A stretch of DNA of 64,000 nucleotides from the NCBI GenBank assembly GCA_041687455.1, contig JAWLBY010000006.1, positions 1 to 64,000 of the forward strand, given 5' to 3'. The DNA is from JAWLBY01 sp041687455. GTDB lineage: Bacteria > Pseudomonadota > Gammaproteobacteria > Xanthomonadales > Xanthomonadaceae. Under the pieces are notes generated by a model. It was not told the DNA's origin. It worked only from the letters and a program-made list of their open reading frames with translations, and ran no database searches. Positions within the stretch are counted from its first letter, which is position 1; each line of letters begins with the position of its first letter. Below are positions 16,746-26,325 of this stretch, in pieces. The translations under genes and the position numbers were made by a program.

Positions 16746-17384
16746 TCATGGTTTGTCTGCTGGTCGGTGGAGTTCGCGCTCCACCATGCGTGCGGTCGCA
16801 GCACCGGCAGCATCCGACGGGTTGCTGCTGCAGTGCTCGCGAAGCCAGCCGGCCATTTTGTCGATGTGCCATTCGCGCAGCGGTACGCCAGCCGATCCGA
16901 CGCCGGTCACGAACCCGGCAGGCCACTGCGCGTATGCCTGGCGCTGGCGGGCCGACTCGCCATCAAGGCCGGCCCAAAAGGCCGGACACTTGGCAACGCC
17001 GACGCCGTGGATCACGAAACGGTCCCCGGCAGCGGAGCGACGGCTGAGCGATTCAGCCAGACGTCCCGCCGCCGTCGCGACGTCTGCTTGCGGATTCTGC
17101 GCGCAGAACGCGCTGACCTCGCCCCACATCTTTCCGGCATCCACCTCGGCAAGTGGAATCTTCAGGCTGCCGACGCCGGTCACGAATCCAAGGATCCATT
17201 GCAGGTATGGATCGTGTTGGGCCACGTCCTCCGGCTGCCATTCGGACAAGCGTTCGCAGGCATGGGTGCCGTGCCCGTAGATGAAGAACCGGGGTTTGGC
17301 CGATACGTCGGGTTTGGCCGATACGTCCGTCGACTGCGTGGCCAGGACCAGGGAGAGGCAAGCCGCGACGACAGCCATGCGCAT
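16746..17384 (-). CDS. Small secreted protein with two related halves
   Basis: A 212-residue protein starting at ATG 17384. The signal peptide is MRMAVVAACLSLVLATQSTDVSA. The mature part consists of two similar domains: the first with YGHGTHACERL...WILGFVTGVGSLKIPLAEVD...FCAQNP (about residues 35-110), the second with IHGVGVAKCPAFW...WPAGFVTGVGSAGVPLREWH...HCSSNP (about 125-200). Each has a conserved pair of cysteines and the FVTGVGS core, so it arose by internal duplication. The pattern loosely recalls HdeA- or Rap1a-like small periplasmic proteins, but I cannot name a family. It is transcribed against two flanking transposase copies. Confidence 0.6.
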   Translation of the reverse strand: MRMAVVAACLSLVLATQSTDVSAKPDVSAKPRFFIYGHGTHACERLSEWQPEDVAQHDPYLQWILGFVTGVGSLKIPLAEVDAGKMWGEVSAFCAQNPQADVATAAGRLAESLSRRSAAGDRFVIHGVGVAKCPAFWAGLDGESARQRQAYAQWPAGFVTGVGSAGVPLREWHIDKMAGWLREHCSSNPSDAAGAATARMVERELHRPADKP

Positions 17385-17449
17385 GACGATTCTCCGTGCG
17401 GAACGCTGGGGCCGCCATCCTAGCGGAGTTTCAGTGCAGGGCGCGGAAG

Positions 17450-17491
17450 AAAGGGCAGAGTCATTTTCCGACGTACCGGGTGGGAGATCTC
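17450..17491 (+). repeat. RAYT-flanking repeat, copy 3
   Basis: The same repeat with a short internal deletion (AAGGGCAGAGTCATTTTCCG). After the intact transposase, 18249-18276 holds an inverted, imperfect counterpart (AATGACTCC...GACTCCGACCCC), so the gene has short inverted ends. Confidence 0.75.
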
Positions 17492-17552
17492 CGATAGCGG
17501 GTGCGTTGGATGCCGGCCAGGCTTTGCATGTCGCAAAGCTGGGCCAGCCTCG

Positions 17553-18251
17553 ATGCCGCGTCAGCCACGTCCCGACCTCGCCGGCGTTCCGCAGCACGTC
17601 GTCCAGCGGGGAAACGATCGTCAGCCGTGCTTCTTCGCCGACGCCGATTATCTCTGCTATCTGACCAGTCTCCGCGAAGTGTCACTTCGCTACGGCGTGT
17701 CGATCCATGCCTACGTGCTGATGACCAATCATGTGCACCTGCTGGCGACGCCAAGCGATTCAGGCGGCGTGTCGCGGATGATGCAATGTCTCGGTCGCCA
17801 GTACGTGCCGTACATCAATGTCAGATATCGCAGGACCGGTACGCTGTGGGAAGGGCGGTTCAAGAGTTGCCTCGTCGACACCGGCGACTATCTATGGAGC
17901 TGCTACCGCTACATCGAGTTGAACCCTGTGCGTGCGGCGATGGTGGCGTCGCCGAGTGACTACCGCTGGAGCAGCCATCACGCGAACGCCTACGGCGTCG
18001 ACGATCCCGTCGTGACGATGCATGCGGAGTATCGACGGCTGGGTGCCGACTCGGCGACGCGGCAGGCGGCGTATCAACTGGTGTTCGAGCGGGCGATCAG
18101 CGATGACCGCATGCAAGCGATCCGGGACCATCTTCGACAGCAGCGGGCGCTTGGCAGCGAGCGGTTCCAGCAACAGATCGAGGCAGTGTTGGGGCGGTCG
18201 ATGCAGGCGCGCGAGCGCGGGCGGCCGCGGAAGCTCGCGATTGAGAAATGA
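17553..18251 (+). CDS. REP-associated tyrosine transposase (RAYT, IS200-like Y1)
   Basis: A 232-residue single-strand DNA transposase of the HUH family. The HUH motif HVHLL is near residue 61 and the catalytic Tyr lies in WSCYRYIELNPVRAAM near 113, followed by SSHHANAYG. Full length for the family and no frame interruption, so it may be active. RAYTs mobilise or maintain REP-type hairpins; here the gene is bracketed by GGGGTCAGAGTC-type sequences, which are candidates for its substrates. A truncated paralogue lies 1.2 kb upstream and a decayed one near 27.7 kb. Confidence 0.94.
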   Translation: MPRQPRPDLAGVPQHVVQRGNDRQPCFFADADYLCYLTSLREVSLRYGVSIHAYVLMTNHVHLLATPSDSGGVSRMMQCLGRQYVPYINVRYRRTGTLWEGRFKSCLVDTGDYLWSCYRYIELNPVRAAMVASPSDYRWSSHHANAYGVDDPVVTMHAEYRRLGADSATRQAAYQLVFERAISDDRMQAIRDHLRQQRALGSERFQQQIEAVLGRSMQARERGRPRKLAIEK

Positions 18252-18430
18252 CTCCGATCCCGACTCCGACCCCATTCCGCATTCCGCGACCCCATTCCGG
18301 TGCGGAGACCTGCTGTCGCTGCATTTGCCGGCGCTTGGTGGAACGCGTGGGCTGGCATATGCTCGGCTGCCGGCGCGGCTGCCACCGGTGAGAATGACTC
18401 GCAGCCCATAACCAGACCCTGGGGGTATTC

Positions 18431-21400
18431 GTGAACTCTTCCCGTTCGATCGGGCGTCGGACGCTCGCGGGGTCAGCATGTGCATTCGTGCTCAGTGCGG
18501 GACTGGTGTCGCTCGCTGGCGCTGCCGATCCGCACCTTGCTACCGGTCAGCATGGGCTGGAGCCGATCGATGCACTTGCCAGTGCGCCGTCATCGCCGCG
18601 AAGCCGCGACGCGTCGATCGCAGCGGCACGCAAGGACGCACGGTCGCAACTGGCCTACCGCACGCATCGCGAGCAGCAGCTCGGTGTGCCGACATTCCTG
18701 TTCGCGAGCGATCGCAATCCGTCCCGGCATCCGCCGATGCTGCTGGCCACAGATACCGTTCGCGTCGCACGCGACTACCTGATCAGCCTCGGCGGCGAGT
18801 ACCGGATTTCGCCGGTCGAAGTGGAAGCACTGTCGGTCATCGACGAGCGCCGTCTGCCCAATGGCGCCGCGCTGGTCCAGTTCGGCAATCATGTGCACGG
18901 AATCGAAGTGTTCCGCGAGCGTGCATCGGTGCTGATCGGTGTGGACGGACGGCTGATCAGCATCGGTGGCTACGTCTCGAGCGCTGGCGATGTCGCGCGG
19001 GTGCAGCCGTCCCAGTTGTTCCTTTCCACGCCTGCGGACGCGGTGGCTGCGGCGCTCGCCGAGCACCTTCCGGCCAGCCAGGCTCGCGCGCAGCACCTGT
19101 TGGCTGCCGGCAGCGCCAACGGCTACGCCTACTACAGTCACTCCGGGGGCGCGGGCGGGGCGCGGCTGGCCGAGCCGGCCCGAGCCAAGCCGGTGTATTT
19201 CCGGCTTCCGCACGGGCTGGTGCCCGCGCATTACGTCGAACTGATCGTCGACAATGGCAGCGATACCCACGGCTTCGCCTACGTGATCTCGGCCCGCGAT
19301 GGATCGATCCTGTTCCGGCACGACCTGTCGGCGCAGGAGTTCACCTACCGGCTGTTCGGCGAGCAGTCGTCCCCGTACCTTCCGTACGGTGGGCCGCAGG
19401 GCCACAACGGTGCGCCGCATCCAACCGGCCTGGCCGACGGCTATCAGGCACCGTTCGTCGCGCCGAACCTCGTGACGCTCGCAAACATTCCCTACAGCAA
19501 CAACGACCCCTGGCTCCCGCCCGGTTCGACCGAGACGGTGGGCAACAACGTCGATGCATTCGCCAATCTGTTTGCGCCCGACGGCTACCAGCCGGAAAAC
19601 GGTGACTTCCGCGCCGATATCACCGCTGCGGATACCTTCGACCATACCTACGACCCGACCCAGCCGGCGAACGCCAGCGCGGATCAGATCAAGGCCAGCG
19701 TGGTCAACCTGTTCTACTTGACCAACTGGCTGCACAACTGGTTCTACGACGCCGGTTTCGATGAAGCGGTCGGCAACGCGCAGCACGACAACTATGGACG
19801 CGGCGGCCTTGGCGGCGATCGCATGCGTGCGCAGGCGCAGGACTACTCCGGCACCAACAATGCCAACATGCTGACGCCTGCCGACGGTGCTTCGCCGCGC
19901 ATGCGGATGTATATCTTCACCGGCGCAAGTGCGAGCCAACTCGGGGTGAGCGGCAGCCTGTCGGCGGAGTTTCCGACCGGTATTGCCTACGCGTTCGGTG
20001 CGCAGTCGTTCGATGTGACCGCGGACATCCGCTACGCCAGCGATGGCAGTACCGTCGATGGCGGCACCATCAACGACGGCTGCCAGGCGCTGGTCACCGA
20101 TGTGGTCGGTCGCATCGCACTGGTCGATCGCGGCACGTGTGCGTTCACCGTCAAGGCGGCCAACGCCGAGGCGGCGGGCGCGGTCGGCGTGATCATTGCC
20201 GACAACGTTGCCGGCACGGTGCCGCCCGGGCTCGGTGGTCTGGATGTCGCGGTGACGATTCCGGTACTCAGCATCCTGCTGTCGGATGCCGACGCCTTGC
20301 GTATCGCGCTCGATGATGGTCCCGCCAGCGGCCGCATGCAGCGGGAAAACGGCGTGACCCGCGACGGCACGATGGACAACGCGATCATCTCGCACGAATG
20401 GGGCCACTACATCAGCAACCGGCTGATCATGGATTCGGCGGGCCTGAGCACCAACCACGCACGCGGCATGGGCGAGGGCTGGGCGGACTTCCACGCGCTG
20501 CTGATGCTGGTCAAACCCGAGGATGCGCTGGTCGGCGCCAACCCCAACTACAGCGGCGTCTACGTCGTGGGCGGTTACACCGCCGGTGGCCCGTCGTTTG
20601 CCGCCAACCCGAACCAGGGTTACTACTACGGCATTCGCCGGTATCCGTACTCGACCAACCTGGCGCGCAACCCGCTGACCTATCGCCACATCGTTCAGGG
20701 CGTTCCGTTGCCGAACAGTCCCGCGCCGGCATTCGGGCAGGACGGTGCCAACAATGCGGCGGTGCACAGCACCGGAGAAGTCTGGGCCTCGATGTTGTGG
20801 GAATGCTACGCCTCGCTGCTGCGCGACAGTGGCCGGCTGAGCTTTGACGAGGCGCAGGACCGGATGAAGCGCTATCTCGTCGCGGGCTACAAGCTCACCC
20901 CGGCGGCGCCGACGTTCGTCGAGGCGCGTGACGCCCTGCTTGCCGCCATCTACAGCCAGGACACGACCGACTTCCAGTTGTGCGGCGCCGGCTTCGCGCG
21001 CCGGGGGCTCGGCAGTGGCGCGGCCGGGCCGACCGACCGCTTCGGCACTACCAATCTCGGCGCAACCGAGAGCTTCCAGTTCGGGCACGCAGCCAGCATC
21101 GCCGACATTGCGATCGAAGAAGGCGCCGCGTACTGCGACGCCGACGGCATCGTCGACAGCGGCGAGTCCGGGACAGTCTCGGTTACCGTGCGCAACACCG
21201 GATTCAATCCGCTGACTGGCAGCTCGATTGCGTTCAGTTCGCCGACACCGGGCGTGACTCTCCTGCAGAGCGAGATCGCGGTTCCGGCCACCCTCCCGTA
21301 TGCCGAGCAGACGGTATCCGTTCCGTTCCGCCTGTCCGGCCTCTCGGGTCCCACCGCGATCCAGATCGACGTCGCGCTCACCGACCCGGGCCTCGACGCC

Positions 21401-22498
21401 GCAGTGGTGAGCAGCGCGTCTTTCGGAGTTAACGTGGACGAAAATGCCAACCGTTCGGCGGTCGATGACTTCGAAAGCACGGCCTTTGCGTGGACAGTTC
21501 AGACCACCAACCCGACCGCCGCCTGGTTCCGTGGCGAGTTCGACGTATTCGACCACGTGGCGTTCGGCCCGAACACGGGCACGGCGGGCGTTGCGTGGAT
21601 GGTGTCGCCACCGCTGCAGGTGTCGGCCGATGCGCCCTTTGCATTCTCGTACGTCACGCGCCATCTGTTCGAGTCGAGTGGGCTGGACCATTACGACGGT
21701 GGCGTGGTCGAACTCAGCACCGATGGCGGCATGAGCTGGATCGACATCGGCAGCGCGGCCTCGCCCGGTTACGGCGGCGTGCTGCAGCTCGGTGGGGCCA
21801 ATCCGCTGGAAGGACGTGCGGCCTATGTTTCATCCAACCCCTCGTGGCCGGGATACGACGTGTACTCCGTGGACCTCGGTACCGCGTATGCGGGCCAGAC
21901 CGTCCAGGTTCGCTTCGGCGTGGGAAGCGACGTCGCCGTCGAGGCCTACGGCTGGGAGATCGACGACATCGCGTTCACCGGTATCGATAACCTGCCATTC
22001 GACGAAGTCGTCTCCCACGCGGGTCGCTGCGATCAGTTGTCAGCGGTATCCGGCGCGGACCAGACTGCCGTCGCGGGCTCCGCGTTCGGCGCGCCGCTGC
22101 AGGTTTCGATGACCGATGCCGACGGGCAGCCGCGAGCCGGCGTCCCGGTGGCGTTCTCGCTGCCGGCTGGCGGCGCGAGCGCGAGCTTCGCCGGCGGGGC
22201 ACCCGAAGCGATCGTCGACACCGACGCCAATGGCCTGGCTGTGTCACCGCCGCTCACCGCAAACGCACTCGTCGGCAGCTATGTCGCGACGGCTAGCGCT
22301 GGCCTGCAGAGCGCTCCATTCGAGCTTGCCAACAGCGCAAGCGACGCGGGCGGTCCGCCGAGCCTGGCGGCGGCCTCGGACACCGGCGTGTCGTCGAGCG
22401 ATCGCATCACCAACGCACCGCAGCCCGCGTTCACCGGTACCTGCACCACCGGCGACATCGTCCAGCTCACCGTCGATGGCATCGCCGACGGACCGTAG
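18431..22498 (+). CDS. Secreted M36 (fungalysin-type) metalloprotease, prematurely terminated
   Basis: A 1355-residue exported protease starting at GTG 18431 with a signal peptide ending near SLAGA-AD. A propeptide (FTP-like) covers about residues 90-200. The M36 catalytic domain follows, with HEWGH near 655 and EGWADF near 682 supplying zinc ligands and catalytic Glu. A PA domain is inserted (GRIALVDRGTCAFTVKA, about 555-600). Beta-sandwich and Ig-like domains make up the C-terminal third. Translation stops at an in-frame TAG (22496-22498) inside an Ig-like repeat; homologous coding sequence continues in the same frame to 22924. The catalytic part is intact, so a shortened enzyme could still be active. 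Confidence 0.9.
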   Translation: MNSSRSIGRRTLAGSACAFVLSAGLVSLAGAADPHLATGQHGLEPIDALASAPSSPRSRDASIAAARKDARSQLAYRTHREQQLGVPTFLFASDRNPSRHPPMLLATDTVRVARDYLISLGGEYRISPVEVEALSVIDERRLPNGAALVQFGNHVHGIEVFRERASVLIGVDGRLISIGGYVSSAGDVARVQPSQLFLSTPADAVAAALAEHLPASQARAQHLLAAGSANGYAYYSHSGGAGGARLAEPARAKPVYFRLPHGLVPAHYVELIVDNGSDTHGFAYVISARDGSILFRHDLSAQEFTYRLFGEQSSPYLPYGGPQGHNGAPHPTGLADGYQAPFVAPNLVTLANIPYSNNDPWLPPGSTETVGNNVDAFANLFAPDGYQPENGDFRADITAADTFDHTYDPTQPANASADQIKASVVNLFYLTNWLHNWFYDAGFDEAVGNAQHDNYGRGGLGGDRMRAQAQDYSGTNNANMLTPADGASPRMRMYIFTGASASQLGVSGSLSAEFPTGIAYAFGAQSFDVTADIRYASDGSTVDGGTINDGCQALVTDVVGRIALVDRGTCAFTVKAANAEAAGAVGVIIADNVAGTVPPGLGGLDVAVTIPVLSILLSDADALRIALDDGPASGRMQRENGVTRDGTMDNAIISHEWGHYISNRLIMDSAGLSTNHARGMGEGWADFHALLMLVKPEDALVGANPNYSGVYVVGGYTAGGPSFAANPNQGYYYGIRRYPYSTNLARNPLTYRHIVQGVPLPNSPAPAFGQDGANNAAVHSTGEVWASMLWECYASLLRDSGRLSFDEAQDRMKRYLVAGYKLTPAAPTFVEARDALLAAIYSQDTTDFQLCGAGFARRGLGSGAAGPTDRFGTTNLGATESFQFGHAASIADIAIEEGAAYCDADGIVDSGESGTVSVTVRNTGFNPLTGSSIAFSSPTPGVTLLQSEIAVPATLPYAEQTVSVPFRLSGLSGPTAIQIDVALTDPGLDAAVVSSASFGVNVDENANRSAVDDFESTAFAWTVQTTNPTAAWFRGEFDVFDHVAFGPNTGTAGVAWMVSPPLQVSADAPFAFSYVTRHLFESSGLDHYDGGVVELSTDGGMSWIDIGSAASPGYGGVLQLGGANPLEGRAAYVSSNPSWPGYDVYSVDLGTAYAGQTVQVRFGVGSDVAVEAYGWEIDDIAFTGIDNLPFDEVVSHAGRCDQLSAVSGADQTAVAGSAFGAPLQVSMTDADGQPRAGVPVAFSLPAGGASASFAGGAPEAIVDTDANGLAVSPPLTANALVGSYVATASAGLQSAPFELANSASDAGGPPSLAAASDTGVSSSDRITNAPQPAFTGTCTTGDIVQLTVDGIADGP

Positions 22499-22924
22499 GA
22501 GGTGTGCCAGTCCGGTGCCTACTCGGTCGCGATTGCGCTTGCCGAGGGCGCGTTCGAGATCGGCGCGGTGTTCACCCGCAACGGCGTCACCGGCGAGCCC
22601 ACCGCGACCATCGACGTGACGATCGACCGCAGCGTGCTCGCGCCGCAGATCGACGCCGTGGTGCGGGGTGCGTCAGAGATCGAGGTCGCCGGCTCGGCCG
22701 CAGAGTCCGCAGCGCAAATTTCGGTGTCCGGCAACGGCGCTGCATTTTGCGAGGCCATCGCCGACGGCTCGGGCGCATGGAGTTGCAGCGCCGAAGCGCA
22801 AAGCGATGGGGTGCTGGAGCTGCGCGCGGTGCAGACCGACGTCGCCGGCAACGTGAGCGAACCCTCGCAGGCGCAATCGGTCGGGATCGGGTCGGGAATC
22901 TTCGCCGACGGCTTCGAGGACTGA
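22499..22924 (+). pseudogene. C-terminal continuation of the M36 protease gene after amber stop
   Basis: About 141 codons in the same frame as the protease continue its Ig-like domain (EVCQSGAYSVAIALAEG...) and add a second one, ending IGSGIFADGFED. The only break is the TAG at 22496-22498, one substitution away from GAG or CAG. Either the gene carries a nonsense mutation, or there is readthrough, or a base-call error. The IFADGFE ending resembles C-termini of other large secreted proteins of this bacterial group and may be a sorting or processing signal (inference). Confidence 0.8.
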
Positions 22925-23066
22925 GAGGGCCGTCGGCAGGCCGGCAATACCGGCCTGCGCCATCCATCCCCCGGCACCCTGTCGCACAGGCAGAACAGTG
23001 GCGGTTATCGTGGTCCAGAACCGCCGATGGGCGGCGTGGTTGCGGGGGACCGCATCCCGTCGCGGT

Positions 23067-23130
23067 GGCAAGCCTGTGGTGGAACGGCGGCGCGCTGATC
23101 GTCGCGGCGCTGCCGCTCGGCCGCGACGTA
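23067..23130 (+). pseudogene. Fragment of esterase-like gene
   Basis: The stretch encoding SLWWNGGALI matches the downstream esterase remnant (24257-24290), and the following GCGGCGCTGCC...GGCCGC...GTAACGGGGTCACCA resembles 24573-24613. This is a displaced duplicate piece of the esterase locus, evidence of recombination across the repeat field. Confidence 0.55.
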
Positions 23131-23257
23131 ACGGGGTCACCAGCTCGAAACGGGGCCATCGTGCAGGCCGGGCCAGGAGTCGTTCGCCGTATGGCACGAC
23201 ACTCGACGGCGCGGCCAGCCGGATGCCGGTGAGTCTGCTTCCGCGCCGCCCCCTTGT

Positions 23258-24070
23258 AGGAGGGGCTTCAGCCCCGACCGCGCACCCCGCACAGGCGACG
23301 CCGCTGGTTCGTGCGCCGCGGTCGGGGCTGAGCCCCTCCTGCAGCGGAGGGTGCTGCGCGATGGGGGCCGAGTCGACTCAGACCCTGATTCAAAACCCGT
23401 CTTCCGGAACGGTTCGGCTCGACGTATGCCACGCGCTCGACGGCGCGGCCAGCCCGGTGCCGGTGACTCTGCTTCCGCGCCGCCCCCCTGTAGGAGGGTG
23501 CTGCGCGATGGGGGCAGAGTCGACTCAGACCCTGACTCAAAACCCGTCTTCCGGAACGGTTCGGCTCGACGTATGCCACGCGCTCGACGGCGCGGCCAGC
23601 CGGATGCCGGTGAGTCTGCTTCCGCGCCGCCGCCTGTAGGAGGGGCTTCAGCCCCGACCGCGCACCCCGCACAGGCGACGCCGCTGGTTCGTGCGCTGCG
23701 GTCGGGGCCGAAGCCCCTCCTACAGCGGAGCGTGCTGCGCGATGGGGGCAGGGCCGACTCAGCCCCGACCGCGCACCCCGCACAGGCGACGCCGCTGGTT
23801 CCTGCGCCGCGGTCGGGGCTGAAGCCCCTCCTGCAGCGGAGCGTGCTGCGCGATGGGGGCAGAGCCGACTCAGACCCTGACTCAAATCCCATCTTCCGGA
23901 ACGGTTCGGCTCGACGTATGCCACGCGCTCGACGGCGCGGCCAGCCTGGTGCCGGTGACTCTGCTTCCGCGCCGCCGCCTGTAGGAGGGGCTTCAGCCCC
24001 GACCGCGCACCCCGCACAGGCGACGCCGCTGGTTCGTGCGCCGCGGTCGGGGCTGAAGCCCCTCCTGCAG
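23258..24070. repeat. Repeat field: paired hairpin elements between protease and esterase remnant
   Basis: At least four paired units, each a forward GTAGGAGGGGCTTCAGCCCC element and an inverted copy separated by about 45 bp (near 23258-23345, 23636-23726, 23755-23835, 23981-24070). Interleaved are copies of a spacer containing CTTCCGGAACGGTTCGGCTC and GACGGCGCGGCCAGCC. Near-identical copies imply recent tandem amplification. No credible gene is present between 22925 and 24086. Confidence 0.9.
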
Positions 24071-24086
24071 CGGAGGGTGCTGCGCG

Positions 24087-24524
24087 ATGGCTGCGTTCCG
24101 GGATTTCGTCCGCGACGAGCTGATGCCGGAGATCGGTCGCCGCTATCCGGTCACCGATGAGACCGCGATCATCGGTGAATCGCTGGCCGGTCTGTTCGTG
24201 GTCGAGACGCTGCTGACGGAACCGGCGCTGTTCGACCATTACATCGCGGTCGACCCGAGTCTGTGGTGGAACGGCGGCGCGCTGATCGCCCAGGCTGGCG
24301 AACGGCTCGCAACGCTGCCAGCCGAAGGCGCAGCGCTGTTTCTGGCGTCGGCAGACGATGGCAACGGCGAGCATGCGGCCGGCTTCGTCGCCGCGTTGCA
24401 CGCGCACGCGCCGGCGCAGTTGCGCTGGACGCACCGGCCGATGCCGGGTGAACGCCACCAGACGATCTTCCACCCGGCGGCGCTGCAAGCATTCCGCACG
24501 CTGTTCGCAGCGCCGTCGCCATGA
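24087..24524 (+). pseudogene. Esterase (alpha/beta hydrolase, BesA/Fes-like), N-terminally truncated
   Basis: 145 residues matching the C-terminal half of a PF00756-type esterase: the nucleophile elbow GESLAGLFV (about residues 30-38), VDPSLWWNGGAL (about 55-66), and the catalytic His region GERHQTIFHPAAL near the end. Family members are about 280 residues, so the N-terminal half, including the oxyanion strand, is gone. The break falls exactly at the edge of the hairpin repeat field. The ATG at 24087 is incidental. Original substrates would have been siderophores or other esters. Confidence 0.75.
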
Positions 24525-24780
24525 GCAAGCCTTCGGCCGCCGCCAATACCGCGGAGATCGCGCGGATCGTCGCGGCGCTGCCTGCTCGGCCGCGGCTGTA
24601 ACGGGGTCACCAATTCGCCGCTGCCGTCAACGGACTCCCGCGTGTGCGGGCTCAGCATCAACTTCCTCGCGTTGGCTTTGACCGGCGGGGCAGGGGCTGG
24701 TCTGTCTCAACGTGGCAAACCCCGCGCCCCGACCGGAGGGAGGCGGCCGCAAGGGCCAGTGAACGAGGCCGGAACTCGTT

Positions 24781-26193
24781 TCACGGAAGCTCGATGCCGG
24801 CAGCTTCAAGTCCGACCCTCAGCGCCTGCTGCGGCGCCTGCAGTTGCTCGCTGGCAACTCGACGGATGAAAGCCGCGGTGTCGGGGCCGGCGCGCCGCTC
24901 GACGACCGTCGCGAAGGTGTCGACGTTCCATGGCGCGCCGCCCGCAACCGCGGCAAGGAAGTCACGCCAGATGCAGAACAGGTCGCAGGTGCCGTCGCTG
25001 GCACGCCGTGCCGCCGCATCGGCGGCCAGTTGCAGCAGCAAGCCGCAGTGATAGTAGTTGTCGAACGCGCCGGCATCGTGAGAGGTGTGAAGCGGCCGCT
25101 CGGCGAGCCCACTCGAGCACTGCGCGAGTGCGCCTTCGATGCGCTCGCGCAGTGCAGTCGTGTCGAGTACACCAAGCCGCTGCAGCGCGAGCGCGGCCTT
25201 TGCGTCGGCACCGCCTTCGTGAATCCACGACTCGCCGTCGGGCACCGGCTGACGGTCGTAACGCTGGAACAAGTGCGCGGCCTCGTGGGCGAAGTGCCAT
25301 CGCATCCGGGCCTGGAAGTCGTCGCTGGAAAACGCTTCATGACGTCCGTAGATGTGGATGAACACCTGTCCCGGCAGCGTGCCGCCCTGGTAGCCGTACC
25401 CACCGCCCGGGTGCGCCGCATCATGCGACGCGAACAGCATCGGCTTGCTCGGCAGTGGACCGAATTCCTCAACATACAGCGCCATCAGGCGCGGAAAGAG
25501 CTGTTCGAGCGCGTCGCGTGCAGCCACGGGCAAGGTCTGATCGACGACCGCGACCACATCGGGGGTTGCGACCGGCGTCGCGGTCCCGACGTAGATGTTC
25601 GTCCCGCTGTCACGGTCGGTGAATTCGAGCGATGCGTCGTGGACAGTGCCGCCGTGGATCACGTGCGCGCCGGCCGGCGGCGTCATCGCAAATGTCCAGA
25701 CCGGCGAGTCATCGTCGGCACAGCGATCGACGCAGGCATGGAAGCGCCCGGTGTGGATCAGTAGACCGCCGTCGCCGAATGGCGAGAACGGTGCGTAGTC
25801 CTTTTCGAGCGGACGATAGCGTGGCGGCACGTCGAAACTCGCCTGAGCGAATGGCGCGTCGTCACGGCGCCGGATCACTTCCTCGCCGTCGACGAGCACC
25901 AGCTCGATCATTGGATCGACCGGTGTCCAGTCGCGTGCCCGATTGCCCTGCCGGTCGGTCCGTGCGAAGCGCAGTGCCTTCGCAGGTGCATCAAGTGTGT
26001 ACTCGACTCGCCATTGCTCCCCGACGGGTGTCAATGTGATCGACGGCACGGTCGCAGCCGAAGAACTGCCGGCCGCGACGAGCAGCGCCGCCGCAAGCGC
26101 ACGGCGAGCGATTCCGGCCACTCGCAATCCTGGCCGTTTTGGCGAACCGACGGCACCGCTTTCGATCACGGCCAACGATCTTTCTTCAGACAT
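24781..26193 (-). CDS. Secreted gluzincin-type metallopeptidase
   Basis: A 470-residue protein with a long basic N-region then a hydrophobic signal, ALAAALLVAAGSSSA, near residue 45. The N-terminal beta-rich domain (about 50-230) precedes a catalytic domain with HFAHEAAHLFQRY near residue 300 (HExxH) and WIHEGGAD about 25 residues on, whose Glu is the likely third zinc ligand as in gluzincins (M1/M61-like). Substrate and exact family are not identified. Cysteines in CVDRC and CDLFC may form disulfides. The gene is convergent with the esterase remnant and is followed upstream by the merR gene in the same direction. Confidence 0.75.
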   Translation of the reverse strand: MSEERSLAVIESGAVGSPKRPGLRVAGIARRALAAALLVAAGSSSAATVPSITLTPVGEQWRVEYTLDAPAKALRFARTDRQGNRARDWTPVDPMIELVLVDGEEVIRRRDDAPFAQASFDVPPRYRPLEKDYAPFSPFGDGGLLIHTGRFHACVDRCADDDSPVWTFAMTPPAGAHVIHGGTVHDASLEFTDRDSGTNIYVGTATPVATPDVVAVVDQTLPVAARDALEQLFPRLMALYVEEFGPLPSKPMLFASHDAAHPGGGYGYQGGTLPGQVFIHIYGRHEAFSSDDFQARMRWHFAHEAAHLFQRYDRQPVPDGESWIHEGGADAKAALALQRLGVLDTTALRERIEGALAQCSSGLAERPLHTSHDAGAFDNYYHCGLLLQLAADAAARRASDGTCDLFCIWRDFLAAVAGGAPWNVDTFATVVERRAGPDTAAFIRRVASEQLQAPQQALRVGLEAAGIELP

Positions 26194-26325
26194 GTCGCAT
26201 GCTCCCAGTGCCCGCTTGATATGGTGGAAATGAACGCAAACCAGCGCAACTATGCCTGCGCATTCCGACGGAGTCGGCCACCGATTTCGACCGATGTCGG
26301 CCGCCCCGGCGCGGGTCCTGTTGAG

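Noticed and set aside
18590..21691. 1033-codon open frame antisense to the M36 protease
   Set aside because: Composition is typical of a reverse-frame shadow and the plus-strand frame contains clear protease motifs.
23351..24160. 269-codon open frame in the repeat field
   Set aside because: It consists entirely of translated hairpin repeats with no independent protein signal.
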